DNA from: JAFDZW01 sp035632315
GTDB taxonomy: Bacteria > Bacteroidota > Ignavibacteria > Palsa-1295
Length of the DNA: 39,793 bases
Direction of reading: 5' to 3'
NCBI GenBank assembly: GCA_035632315.1
Contig: DASQGZ010000045.1
Location: forward strand, 1-39,793
Shown here: positions 25,148 through 34,099 of the stretch, one piece after another
Numbering within the stretch: the first letter of the stretch is position 1
Layout: every line of letters begins with the position of its first letter
Notes under the pieces: model-generated
Database searches by the model: none
Told to the model about the DNA's origin: nothing
Seen by the model: the letters and a program-made list of their open reading frames with translations, nothing else
Translations under genes and position numbers: made by a program

Positions 25148-26197
25148 TTACTTTGACTTTCTCACCGCTGCGCACGAAGCGATGAGGTTGATCGCTTGCG
25201 AATGTGTCAGTCCGCTTGTAAAACATGCGCGCATGAATCCCGCGTCGAGAGAAATGTCCGGATTCGGATTTGCTTCGAGGACGAAGAGCGAACCGTCATC
25301 TCGCAGGCGCATGTCGATGCGCCCATAATCTTGCAGACCGACTACGTTCGCCGACTTCAATGCAATTCGGCGTGCCTCGGCTGCAATTGTTTCGTCAAGA
25401 TCGGCGGGACAGACCGGTATAGTCGTTTTATAGAGCGGCGACTCCTCGACCCATTTTGCTTCGTAACTCACAATGCGCGGACTACCGGCAGGCATACTAT
25501 CAAAAGTAATCTCGGAGATCGGCAGCGTTTGGAACGAACCATTTTTGTCTGCAATAACGGCGACATTGAGCTCGCGGCCATCTATATATTCTTCGATTAA
25601 TGCCGGCTGCTTGAACTCTGTATGAACAAATGTGACACGTGAGGTAAGTTCGGTTTTGTTGCCAACGATTGAGTTGTTATCAATACCAATGCTCGCATCC
25701 TCGCGAACCGGTTTGACGATAAGCGGATAATTCAGGGACAGTGAGCTTGGAACCTCGTTGCCCGGTTCGACAACTGCAAACGCCGGGGTAGGAATATCAT
25801 TGGCGGCAAAAATTGCTTTTGAAACTGACTTGTTCAACGAAATGCCAAGTGCCAATGTACCCGCACCCGTATATGGAATGCCAAACAGATCATAGACGCC
25901 CGCAACGCACATCTCCAGATCTGCCCTGCCAAGAACTGCTTCGCATAAATTGAAAATTGCTTCCGGGCGCTCAGCTTCAAGAAAGGATACAAGCCGCTCA
26001 ACATCGTCATCAACTGAGAATATTGTGACAGTATGGCCGCCTTCGCGGAGTGCACGAGCAATGCCTTCGATCTCCTCAAGAACTCCGAACTCGGACGCAT
26101 CGCGAAAATCGTCGGAAAGCTTTGTACCTGATTTCGAGAGCCAATGATCGTCCGGCTCGGTATGTTTCGGTTCGTTATATATCAATGCAAATCGCAT
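25148..26197 (-). CDS. ATP-grasp ligase related to D-Ala-D-Ala ligase, divergent active site
   Basis: Predicted ATP-dependent carboxylate-amine ligase, 349 residues. The fold is that of D-alanine-D-alanine ligase: N-terminal Rossmann-like domain with NLCEAVLGRADLE (83-95), GIPYTGAGTLAL (106-117), ATP-grasp core with VKPVREDASIGI (161-172), IEEYIDGRE (201-209) and IDMRLRDDGSLFVLEANPNPD (about 294-314). Two features depart from true Ddl: the glycine-rich loop has DAS in place of the usual GSS, and the end of the active site reads EANPNPDIS rather than EINTxPG. This argues for a different amino-acid or peptide substrate. It follows the next ATP-grasp gene by 61 bases and is likely co-transcribed. 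Confidence 0.85.
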   Translation of the reverse strand: MRFALIYNEPKHTEPDDHWLSKSGTKLSDDFRDASEFGVLEEIEGIARALREGGHTVTIFSVDDDVERLVSFLEAERPEAIFNLCEAVLGRADLEMCVAGVYDLFGIPYTGAGTLALGISLNKSVSKAIFAANDIPTPAFAVVEPGNEVPSSLSLNYPLIVKPVREDASIGIDNNSIVGNKTELTSRVTFVHTEFKQPALIEEYIDGRELNVAVIADKNGSFQTLPISEITFDSMPAGSPRIVSYEAKWVEESPLYKTTIPVCPADLDETIAAEARRIALKSANVVGLQDYGRIDMRLRDDGSLFVLEANPNPDISLDAGFMRACFTSGLTHSQAINLIASCAAVRKSK

Positions 26198-26258
26198 TTA
26201 CTACGGCTGGAAATAATATAAAATGTTATTGTTCAGGGAAGCTAATAAACACTCACAG

Positions 26259-27308
26259 TTATAATCTTATCCCATATCGTTTACATCCCGCTGCCAAGAC
26301 TGCCAACATCATTTCGTTATAGCCCATCCCTGCGGTGCGAGCTGCCTTCGGAAAGCAGGAATTGTCTTCGGGATTTGGCAAGATTCCCGGCAAAGGATTC
26401 ACCTCGATCACATTCGCATTCCCATTCACATTGAGTCGGATATCAATGCGTGACCAGTCGCGGCAGCCGAGCACATGATAAGCCCGCAGAACGACATCTG
26501 TGATCTCTCGTTCAAGCTCAGCGGGCAAGTCGGCAGGGCAACTAAAGAGATCAAGAGGATGCTCGGCAGTGTCATAGACCCATTTTGCTTCGTATGAATA
26601 CAATGCATTTGCTTCGGCAGGCAATGCATTGAACTTGATCTCGACAATCGGAAGAACACGTGCTTCGCTGCCATTGCCGATCACCGCAACTGTAAATTCC
26701 CTCCCGCTGAGGAATTCTTCAACGATCGCTTGCTGGCCGTACTCGTTTACTATCCGCGAAATTTCAGCTCGGAGTTCAGTATCATCCTTGACAAATGACG
26801 AATTCGTTACGCCTTTTGATGAGCCTTCGGATGTAGGTTTGACAACGACAGGATATCCGCACCCCGGCAAGAGTTTTTCAAGCGTCGCCGAACGGTCGGT
26901 TGTTGAGGCAAATCTTCCAACCGGGACATTATGATAGGCAAGCGTTTCTTTCGTCCTTACTTTATCCAGCGTCGTAGCGAGTGTCCACGGCGCAGAACCG
27001 GTGTACGGAATGCCGAGCATTTCAAGAACTGCCGGAAACTGGGCTTCGCGATCGGCTCCGCGGCTGCCTTCAGCAAGATTAAAGACGATGTCGTACTTTC
27101 GTACCATTAATCGTGGAATAGCGACTTCAGGGATCGCCTCAACGATCTCACAGTCAATATCCGGATGCGAAGCAAGCGCCGAGCGGACAGCTTCGATTGT
27201 CGCGAGCGTGTCCCATTCGGCAAATTTGTCATCGGACCCGCCCCCTGCGTTGCGATTCCAGAGATCCATTCCATCGGGTTTGATATTTGCCAGAAGTGCT
27301 ACACGCAT
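26259..27308 (-). CDS. ATP-grasp ligase related to D-Ala-D-Ala ligase
   Basis: Predicted ATP-dependent carboxylate-amine ligase, 349 residues, first gene of the minus-strand cluster. Core motifs are closer to Ddl than in its neighbour: NLAEGSRGADREAQFP (77-92), GIPYTGSAPWTLATTLDK (99-116), VVKPTSEGSSKGV (155-167), VEEFLSGREFTVAV (196-209), and IDIRLNVNGNANVIEVNPLPG (about 288-308) with metal-binding Asp289, Glu302 and Asn304. It could be a real D-Ala-D-Ala ligase, but the missing Ddl-type N-terminal SxEHxVS motif and the pairing with a second ligase, a GNAT and an aminomutase point to a special peptide or amino-acid ligation. The two ligases share about the same length and are probably old paralogues. 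Confidence 0.85.
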   Translation of the reverse strand: MRVALLANIKPDGMDLWNRNAGGGSDDKFAEWDTLATIEAVRSALASHPDIDCEIVEAIPEVAIPRLMVRKYDIVFNLAEGSRGADREAQFPAVLEMLGIPYTGSAPWTLATTLDKVRTKETLAYHNVPVGRFASTTDRSATLEKLLPGCGYPVVVKPTSEGSSKGVTNSSFVKDDTELRAEISRIVNEYGQQAIVEEFLSGREFTVAVIGNGSEARVLPIVEIKFNALPAEANALYSYEAKWVYDTAEHPLDLFSCPADLPAELEREITDVVLRAYHVLGCRDWSRIDIRLNVNGNANVIEVNPLPGILPNPEDNSCFPKAARTAGMGYNEMMLAVLAAGCKRYGIRL

Positions 27309-27486
27309 CGAATTGGATTCAAATGAGATTTAAAATTAGCGTGCGAAATAACACATTTTTACAAAGAATGTCAACTATTTTAAAAAATTTGTTGGTAAAC
27401 GATGCCGCAAGCATACTGTTAGGTGTTATTTAAGAAGCTATACTTCACTTGAGAAGAAGGAATCGTTTTTTTGTTACGTTTATTAT

Positions 27487-29607
27487 ATGAAGTTCATAAC
27501 ATCACATTTAGTCATCATTGTCCTCACACTATCTGCTCATCCGTTCTATGCTCAAAAGCTGCATTTTAGCAGTGATGAAAGAACGATCATCGAGCTGCAG
27601 GATCGCCGCACGGGCACTGATAAGATCGAAAAATTTCTGAGCGCATCTAACGTACGAGTTGCCCGGCGTGCGGCATTCGCTTTGGCAAATATCGACGACA
27701 CGCTGACTCGCCCTGCTCTCGTCAAACACCTTGAAAACGAAAAGCGCCCGGCAGTGATCGATGCGATCGCTTTCGCTCTTGGTGTTCTCGGATCAAATGA
27801 TAACGTCTATCGTGCACTGTTGGACAAGGAGTTGACTTCCGGTATAACGGATGAACTTGCCGTCGCACTCGGACGGACTGTCCCGAAAGATCAAGTGAAC
27901 GATCTGCTTGCCCGAGTCGCGACAGCTCATCCTTCTGCGGCGGGATTGATAATAATGGAGCTCGGACTACGAAAACTTGTCACCGACGATGAGTGCCGCA
28001 TCATCAAATCGCTCGAGAACGATTCCGATCCTAACACACGGTGGCATGCGATCTATGGCCTCGCAAGGGTGACCGATACTGCCTTTATTGCGAAGAACAC
28101 CGACATTATTAAAGACTATCTGGGCGATCTCGGTTCGCCGGAATGCAGAATGTTTGCTGCAACAGCGCTTGGGAACCTGCATACCAATGAATCGTCTCAA
28201 ATACTGCTGAGTGCGTCTCGAAGCGAGACTGAGTGGAGAGTTCGCGTGAATCTGTTCAATGGGCTGGCGAAACAACAATATTTTTCATCCGGGATATTAG
28301 ATGTCGTTCGCAAAGCAGTACTTGAATCGACAAAAGATACTCCGACCACAATCCACACTGCGATCGCAGCGCTCGGTGCACTTGATAAGATGCTTGCCGA
28401 TGGCAAGTGCTCCTCGCCTGACTCTGAAAGCATTCGTGAATGGCTTGCAGGTTTTTCGTCAGAGCGAAATGATTACGATGCATCACCGCAAGCGGTCAGG
28501 GCGTATGCAATGATCCCTGCGGCCCGATTCGATACAAACTGTGTTTCACTTCGTAGTCTGACAGCGTTTCTGACATACCATGATCGCGCGATCACGAATT
28601 ATACTGCGCACGCGCTTGGCAATTACCGGGATACTTCAGTAATGCTTGTATTGCTTCGCCGGTTGTTCAGTACTCCGATCGCCGATATGCCTGCGGTACT
28701 TGAGGGGTTGCAGGCACAATGGAAACGTGCGCTAGCTGACAGCGCATATTGGAAATTGCTCGACAGTGCGCATTATACGGCTGCATACAGGCACATGGTG
28801 ATCAGATTTGCCGATCAGAACATAGAACCAGCGATCGTCGGGATGACGATGCAAATGATCCAAGATCCGCGAGTCATCGTCGGTGCATTTCGTACCGAAG
28901 CAAAAGAATATTTATCTAAATATCTTACTCAGTTCAACAAGCAGCAGAATATCGATCTACTTGGCTCGGTCATCGAGGCGATCGGAGTCTTAAAATTTTC
29001 CGAACCCGCGATCAGCGACACCATCAGATCAATCTATGCAAAAGCTGCAAAAGAATGGGGCAACACCCATCTTGCCGACATTGCCTATCGCACCCTCGAC
29101 TCGCTCGGAATAAAAAATGTCCCCAAATTAACGGTTGTTATTCACAGGGATTCGATCGATTGGGATGCGATCGAACAGGCTCCCGATACCGTTGTGATGC
29201 CCACGCTGTGCGGGATGGTATCTGTAAAGCTGCTCACCGACGAGGCGCCGATGACGGTGCTGAACATCCTGAAACTCGCCCGCACATTTTTTTTCGCGAA
29301 CAGTTCTTTTCATCGGGTCGTACCCAACTTCGTCGCGCAAGCCGGTGACCTCAGCGGCACCGGTTGGGGCGGACCAGGATATGCGATCAGAACGGAGATC
29401 GCACCCACGCGATATGACACTGAAGGCGTTTGCGGAATGGCATCCGATGGTAAAGATACAGAAGGCTCGCAGTGGTTCATTACTCACTGCCCGACTCCGC
29501 ATCTCGATACGCGGTATTCGATATGGGGAAAAGTTGTCAAACACATGGACTGTATCGAAAATATGCAGCTCGACGATCAGATCCAAAACGTCATTCCATA
29601 CCATTGA
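27487..29607 (+). CDS. Exported HEAT-repeat protein with C-terminal cyclophilin domain
   Basis: Predicted periplasmic peptidyl-prolyl cis-trans isomerase, 706 residues. Signal peptide of about 22 residues ends FYAQ. The next 500 residues are alpha-helical HEAT repeats, for example VARRAAFALANIDD near residue 60, VIDAIAFALGVLG near 95 and MFAATALGNLH near 225. They probably form a curved scaffold that binds partner proteins. The cyclophilin domain (about 565-700) keeps SSFHRVVPNFVAQAGD (about 605-620), GMASDGKDTEGSQWFI (about 650-665) and the HLDTRYSIWGKV end, including the catalytic Arg and the Gln of the active site, so it should be an active isomerase and fold outer-membrane or periplasmic proteins. 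Its stop overlaps the start of the next gene in TGATG. Confidence 0.9.
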   Translation: MKFITSHLVIIVLTLSAHPFYAQKLHFSSDERTIIELQDRRTGTDKIEKFLSASNVRVARRAAFALANIDDTLTRPALVKHLENEKRPAVIDAIAFALGVLGSNDNVYRALLDKELTSGITDELAVALGRTVPKDQVNDLLARVATAHPSAAGLIIMELGLRKLVTDDECRIIKSLENDSDPNTRWHAIYGLARVTDTAFIAKNTDIIKDYLGDLGSPECRMFAATALGNLHTNESSQILLSASRSETEWRVRVNLFNGLAKQQYFSSGILDVVRKAVLESTKDTPTTIHTAIAALGALDKMLADGKCSSPDSESIREWLAGFSSERNDYDASPQAVRAYAMIPAARFDTNCVSLRSLTAFLTYHDRAITNYTAHALGNYRDTSVMLVLLRRLFSTPIADMPAVLEGLQAQWKRALADSAYWKLLDSAHYTAAYRHMVIRFADQNIEPAIVGMTMQMIQDPRVIVGAFRTEAKEYLSKYLTQFNKQQNIDLLGSVIEAIGVLKFSEPAISDTIRSIYAKAAKEWGNTHLADIAYRTLDSLGIKNVPKLTVVIHRDSIDWDAIEQAPDTVVMPTLCGMVSVKLLTDEAPMTVLNILKLARTFFFANSSFHRVVPNFVAQAGDLSGTGWGGPGYAIRTEIAPTRYDTEGVCGMASDGKDTEGSQWFITHCPTPHLDTRYSIWGKVVKHMDCIENMQLDDQIQNVIPYH

Positions 29608-30623
29608 TGCCGATGTCATCTCACGCTCTCGCAAATATAAAGCAACTGGCAGGTTTGCTTCACCATAAAATTTTGCTCGCCGATGCAACTGACGAGCGCA
29701 TCATTCACGCTGCCAGAATTGCGACCGATTCTAAACTTGCTGTGATCGTTCTTATTGGCGATCAAGAAGAGGTGCGCAATTCAGCGAATAAGGCGAACAT
29801 CTCCCTCGACGGGATCGACATTTGGTCGTTCGACACGTGTCCCATTCTCGATGAGTTGACAGCAAATTATTATGAGAGCCGCAAAGCAAAAGTCCCGGAT
29901 ATTGAAACTGCGCGTGCAGAGATCATAAACGATCATTTGCTTTTCGGTGCACTTATTGTTCATCATGGCGACGCAGATGGAATGCTTGGAGGCTCGCTCT
30001 CGACATCAGGAGCAATCATACGAGCAGCCATACGAGGTATCGGGCTTGCGTCGAATGTCCGCTCGCTTTCGTCTCTGTTTCTCATCGACTTTTCCGGAAA
30101 CCCGAAAGCCGAAACCCGAAACCCGACCATAGCATTCGCCGATTGTGCTGTTATTCCGAATCCGGATGCGCATCAGCTTGCCGATATAGCTCTTTCAACA
30201 GCACAGTCCTATGAAAAACTAACCGGCACCAAGCCGCGAGTCGCAATGCTTTCGTTTTCGACCAAAGGAAGTGCTGAAAGCGATTCGACGAAGATTGTGA
30301 TGCTTGCATTAGAGATCGCAAAAGAACGAAATCCCGAACTCATCATCGACGGCGAGCTGCAATTCGATGCGGCCTTCATCCCTTCGGTAGCAGAACGCAA
30401 AGCTCCAAATAGCCCGCTCTCGGGAAATGCAAATGTCTTTATTTTCCCGAATCTCGATGCCGGTAATATAGGATATAAGATAGCCGAACGCCTCGGCGGC
30501 GGACAAGCCATCGGACCGATCCTGCAAGGCTTGGCCAAACCAATGAACGACCTCTCCCGCGGCGCAAGCGTGGACGATATTGTGACAATGATTGCGGTGA
30601 CGGCGGCTCAGGGAATGCCCTAA
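29607..30623 (+). CDS. pta: Phosphate acetyltransferase
   Basis: Interconverts acetyl-CoA and acetyl phosphate in the acetate pathway. 338 residues, the usual size of the short Pta family. The start at 29607 overlaps the upstream stop (TGATG), which suggests coupled translation; the frame is open further upstream but that part lies inside the cyclophilin. Family motifs: ILLADATDERIIHAA near the start, VHHGDADGMLGGS, FADCAVIPNPDAHQLADIA, LSFSTKGSAES, IIDGELQFDAAFIP, NVFIFPNLDAGNIGYKI and the C-terminal PMNDLSRGASVDDIV. No acetate kinase gene is adjacent. A heptamer repeat sits before FADCAV and adds a few unusual residues (NPKAETRNP). Confidence 0.94.
   Translation: MPMSSHALANIKQLAGLLHHKILLADATDERIIHAARIATDSKLAVIVLIGDQEEVRNSANKANISLDGIDIWSFDTCPILDELTANYYESRKAKVPDIETARAEIINDHLLFGALIVHHGDADGMLGGSLSTSGAIIRAAIRGIGLASNVRSLSSLFLIDFSGNPKAETRNPTIAFADCAVIPNPDAHQLADIALSTAQSYEKLTGTKPRVAMLSFSTKGSAESDSTKIVMLALEIAKERNPELIIDGELQFDAAFIPSVAERKAPNSPLSGNANVFIFPNLDAGNIGYKIAERLGGGQAIGPILQGLAKPMNDLSRGASVDDIVTMIAVTAAQGMP
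30097..30124 (+). repeat. Heptamer tandem repeat inside pta
   Basis: Four copies of GAAACCC (second copy GAAAGCC). Because the unit is seven bases, gain or loss of one copy would shift the pta frame. Confidence 0.85.
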
Positions 30624-30715
30624 TTTCGGAACTATCATAATAGCCAGAAAGTGTTGTATATTTGAAGGGTGGATTACGATGTTTTATTCATTTTCAGGTA
30701 AAAAAGGAGTACATT

Positions 30716-31348
30716 GTGCCAAACAATCAAACAACTTGGGAAATGGAAACCGAATACATCCAAAGCTGCAATTGCGACTATGGATGTGCGTGTAACTTTA
30801 ACGGGCGGCCTGATAAAGGAAATTGCGAGGCACTTATTGCTCATCATATCCGAAAAGGATTTTTTGGCAATACGAAGTTAGACGGTGCCACTTTTGCCAT
30901 TGGGCTGTGGTGGCCCAAAGCGATCCACGAAGGAGGCGGAACCGTTGCCTTGTACATTGACGAGAAAGTAACACCCGAACAACAAACGGCCATCGAAGAA
31001 ATCACCGGCGGCAAACAAGGCGGTGGTGTATTCGAAATTTTCCCGATGACGTTCGCAAGCGCTCATCCGGTCAAAAGAATGAAGATCGACTTTCATTACG
31101 ATGATTATGATAGTTGGTTTAAGGTCGCAGGGGTCGGGGAAGTGATCTCGGAACATATTAAAAATCCGGTCACTAATGATAACTTCGAAGGCTCTATTTC
31201 ATTGCCCGGAGGTATCGCATTCAAAAATGCTATCGTTTCGAGCATTAAAAGTTTAGTGGTCAAAGACGGTGACTTGAATTTTTCGCACAAGAATACCAAC
31301 GGTCATGTCACCGTCGCGAAATTTAGCAATGCAGGCTGCATCGGCTGA
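30716..31348 (+). CDS. DUF1326 family cysteine-rich protein
   Basis: Uncharacterised family, 210 residues. A GTG at 30716 is the start: AAGGAG lies six bases before it, whereas an upstream ATG would add 18 unlikely residues. The N-terminus holds the family signature of closely spaced cysteines, CNCDYGCAC (residues 18-26), plus Cys37, which looks like a metal or redox site. GLWWPKAIHEGGGTVALYID and IFPMTFASAHP are also typical of the family. No signal peptide, so it is probably cytoplasmic. The next gene is a DUF2182 membrane protein 23 bases away; these two families are commonly neighbours. I infer a joint role in metal handling but cannot show it. Confidence 0.88.
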   Translation: MPNNQTTWEMETEYIQSCNCDYGCACNFNGRPDKGNCEALIAHHIRKGFFGNTKLDGATFAIGLWWPKAIHEGGGTVALYIDEKVTPEQQTAIEEITGGKQGGGVFEIFPMTFASAHPVKRMKIDFHYDDYDSWFKVAGVGEVISEHIKNPVTNDNFEGSISLPGGIAFKNAIVSSIKSLVVKDGDLNFSHKNTNGHVTVAKFSNAGCIG

Positions 31349-31371
31349 TTCGTTCTGTAATAAATTATAAT

Positions 31372-32208
31372 ATGACATCATCCGTGATGGAAGCCTTTCT
31401 CAAACGAGACAGGCTTGTTATTATTATTGCCCTCGCCGTCATTACGGTTATTTCTTGGTATTACATAGTGTTCCTCAGCAGCGAAATGAAAACACCGAAC
31501 ATGGCCGCTATGCCCGGTATGTCGGGTATGTCTAATATGCCAGCCATGTCCAATATGAGTGACTCGTATCACACAATGGCAATGCCCACCACAGAACATT
31601 GGTCTGCCTACGAATTCCTGATGATGTTTGTCATGTGGTCGGTAATGATGGTAGCAATGATGCTGCCTTCTGCTGCGCCGCTACTGCTGCTTTTCGCGTC
31701 GATCAACCGCAAACGCCAGCAGCAGAATAATCCGTATGTTTCTACAAGTTATTTCCTTGCTGGTTATCTGCTGGTATGGGCAGGATTTAGTATAGCGGCA
31801 ACCGGGCTGCAATGGCTCTTTCAGTATTTTCGCCTGCTCTCGCCTATGATGGTAACGACGAATGCTGTTGCCGGAAGCATTATTCTTTTTGGTGCGGGCA
31901 TTTTCCAGTTCACTCCGCTCAAGAATAAATGCCTTACACGGTGCCGTACCCCGATTGATTTTGTTACGCGCCATTGGAAGGAAGGAAGTGTTGGCGCGCT
32001 TCGTATGGGGCTCGAGCACGGATCTTTTTGTTTGGGGTGTTGCTGGATATTGATGTGCGTACTGTTCGTTACGGGTATTATGAATGTGTTATGGATCGCG
32101 TTGATTTCTTTTTTTGTCCTTCTCGAAAAAGTAGTACCAAAGGGCTTGATCGTTTCGCGCATTGCCGGAATCGTCTTAATTGTGAATGCCGTTTGGCTGC
32201 TTATATAA
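31372..32208 (+). CDS. DUF2182 family membrane protein with Met-rich loop
   Basis: Polytopic inner-membrane protein, 278 residues, about seven helices. After the first helix (15-35) comes a Met-rich outer segment (residues 39-71) with ten methionines, in motifs such as MPGMSGMSNM and HTMAMP, like the soft-metal loops of copper proteins. The family core WSVMMVAMMLPSAAP (89-103) and GSFCLGCCWILMCVLF are present; the second contains a Cys-x2-CysCys. The family is uncharacterised. Binding of Cu(I) is my inference from the Met and Cys content and the partner DUF1326 gene. Confidence 0.87.
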   Translation: MTSSVMEAFLKRDRLVIIIALAVITVISWYYIVFLSSEMKTPNMAAMPGMSGMSNMPAMSNMSDSYHTMAMPTTEHWSAYEFLMMFVMWSVMMVAMMLPSAAPLLLLFASINRKRQQQNNPYVSTSYFLAGYLLVWAGFSIAATGLQWLFQYFRLLSPMMVTTNAVAGSIILFGAGIFQFTPLKNKCLTRCRTPIDFVTRHWKEGSVGALRMGLEHGSFCLGCCWILMCVLFVTGIMNVLWIALISFFVLLEKVVPKGLIVSRIAGIVLIVNAVWLLI

Positions 32209-32367
32209 CGTTATGCCATGTCCGATAGAAAGAGCATATTGAACTTGGGGGAAAAATGAAGTAGTGCAATTTTCTCCTAACAAAGAAGATTAAGCGAAAA
32301 CATACTTTCCGTATCCTCTGCCCGACGCTTACCACAATCCGTATTTTTGCATCTATACTCTAATCTG

Positions 32368-33144
32368 ATGAATGTATTAGTGACCAATGATGACGGCATC
32401 AATGCACGCGGGATCGCGGCACTGGTTGCGGCATTAAAAGAAGTGGCGAACGTGATTGTGATCGCCCCGCTCGGTGAGCAATCTGCGGTCGGCCATGCGC
32501 TCACGATGACGCTTCCGCTTCGCGTCACCGAATTTCATAAAGACAATGAGTTCTTTGGCTTCGCTGTTGATGGTACTCCTGCCGATTGTGTAAAACTCGC
32601 ACTTCGCACTTTTTTGAAAGAGCGCGGACTGCCCTACCCCGATCTTGTCGTCAGTGGTATCAACCACGGCCGCAACACCGCTGTCAATATCATTTATAGC
32701 GGTACGGTCAGCGCCGCAACCGAAGCCACCGTACTCGATGTACCTGCAGTTGCGATCTCGCTTGCGAGCTATCGCGACGGCGCAGATTTTTCAGGGGCAG
32801 CGGATTTCATCAAGCAATTCGCTCCGTATGTTGCCACCCAAGGTCTGCCGAAAGGCACATTGCTCAATGTGAATGTGCCAGCACTCGCACCTGACAAAAT
32901 AAAAGGGATGGTTTATACACGTCAAGGCAATTCATATTGGGACGACGATTTCGAACGGCGTCTCGATCCACACGAGCGACCGTATTACTGGCTGCGCGGC
33001 ACGTATCATCTCGTTGATACACACGAAGAAGCGGATGACATTGCCATTGTTGCCGGTAAGATCACGATTACCCCGCTTCACTATGACCTGACGAATCATG
33101 AATTTCTCAAAGAAATGAGAAACGATTGGAAAGAAAAAATGTGA
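32368..33144 (+). CDS. surE: 5'-nucleotidase SurE (stationary-phase survival)
   Basis: Metal-dependent phosphatase that dephosphorylates nucleoside monophosphates. 258 residues from the ATG at 32368; an ATG seven codons upstream is less likely because the family starts at MNVLVTNDDG. Metal ligands match E. coli SurE: Asp8, Asp9, Ser39 (in GEQSAVGHA) and Asn99 (in VSGINHGRNT). IYSGTVSAATEA and LLNVNVPAL are also family features. It precedes ftsX by 44 bases on the same strand. Confidence 0.95.
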   Translation: MNVLVTNDDGINARGIAALVAALKEVANVIVIAPLGEQSAVGHALTMTLPLRVTEFHKDNEFFGFAVDGTPADCVKLALRTFLKERGLPYPDLVVSGINHGRNTAVNIIYSGTVSAATEATVLDVPAVAISLASYRDGADFSGAADFIKQFAPYVATQGLPKGTLLNVNVPALAPDKIKGMVYTRQGNSYWDDDFERRLDPHERPYYWLRGTYHLVDTHEEADDIAIVAGKITITPLHYDLTNHEFLKEMRNDWKEKM

Positions 33145-33188
33145 ATTCCTTTTTTTCTAATTTTCTATTTTTCTTTTTTCACGCATAG

Positions 33189-34052
33189 ATGTTGATCGTC
33201 CGAGAAGCGCTCGCTGCTATTCGCCGTACACCGCTGCTGTCAGCGTTGACGGCACTTGTGATCGCAATCTCGCTGGCAGTGATCGCTTTTTTTATTCTGC
33301 TTTCACTTCGTGCTACCCAAACACTTGATGAATACCGTTCGAGACTGCCCGTCGAAGCATACTTTGATCCTTCGATCTCTTCTGAATCTGCAAAAGATCT
33401 TTCTCATGACATCATAATGTCTCTTGGCGATGTTTCAACATCGAAATTCATTTCGAAAGAGGACGCGCTGAAAGAATTTACATTTTCTTCCGGTGAGGAC
33501 CTGGTCGGAGTTGTCGGAAGCAACCCACTTCCGGCAGGAGTGCGAATGACGTTTGTAAAGCTCAGTTCCATTCGTGCAGCCGAGATCATCCGCGTACTGC
33601 ATTCATCAAAAGGAATAACAGATATTCTTTTTGACGGTAAGACACTTCTCTCGCTCGAAAACCGGCGTAAAACACTCTTCACGTTAACATACCTTGTCGG
33701 AGGCTTTCTTTTGTTAGTTTCGGTCGCACTTGCCGCAAGTCTCGCAAGACTCGCAATGCTTGCACGGCGCGAAACGATACGGGCAATGTCGCTCCTCGGC
33801 GCGAAGCGCCAGACGATCGTGATCCCGTACTATATCGAAGCATTCACAGCGGGGAGTATCGGCGGGCTCATATCTGCAGCATCCGTCATTTTACTTCACG
33901 AATTTGCTATTCCGAAGGTCGCACCCGAACTCGTGATCAGCACATATACTTCCAATGAAATGATATTATTTATCGCAGGTAATGTCATCCTCGGCGGATT
34001 GCTTGGACTCGTCGGTTCGATGTTTTCGACCCTCAGGATCAGAACTGTCTGA
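33189..34052 (+). CDS. ftsX: Cell division permease FtsX
   Basis: Membrane half of the FtsEX ABC complex, which couples cytokinesis to peptidoglycan hydrolase control. 287 residues: a cytoplasmic start, TM1 (about 19-43), an extracytoplasmic domain with the FISKEDALKEFT segment (about 95-106) and NPLPAG (about 115-120), then TM2-4 (about 165-190, 215-240, 255-280) with ARRETIRAMSLLGAKRQTI between TM2 and TM3. These are all typical of FtsX. ftsE is not adjacent, which is common in Bacteroidota-like genomes. Confidence 0.9.
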   Translation: MLIVREALAAIRRTPLLSALTALVIAISLAVIAFFILLSLRATQTLDEYRSRLPVEAYFDPSISSESAKDLSHDIIMSLGDVSTSKFISKEDALKEFTFSSGEDLVGVVGSNPLPAGVRMTFVKLSSIRAAEIIRVLHSSKGITDILFDGKTLLSLENRRKTLFTLTYLVGGFLLLVSVALAASLARLAMLARRETIRAMSLLGAKRQTIVIPYYIEAFTAGSIGGLISAASVILLHEFAIPKVAPELVISTYTSNEMILFIAGNVILGGLLGLVGSMFSTLRIRTV

Positions 34053-34099
34053 ATTCACATATTAAATTTCGTAATTTTGTAGGAAATACTTCTTTCATA

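Noticed and set aside
29472..29606. Longer pta start at 29472
   Set aside because: The extra 45 residues lie within the cyclophilin domain and do not resemble Pta; the TGATG overlap start gives the normal length.
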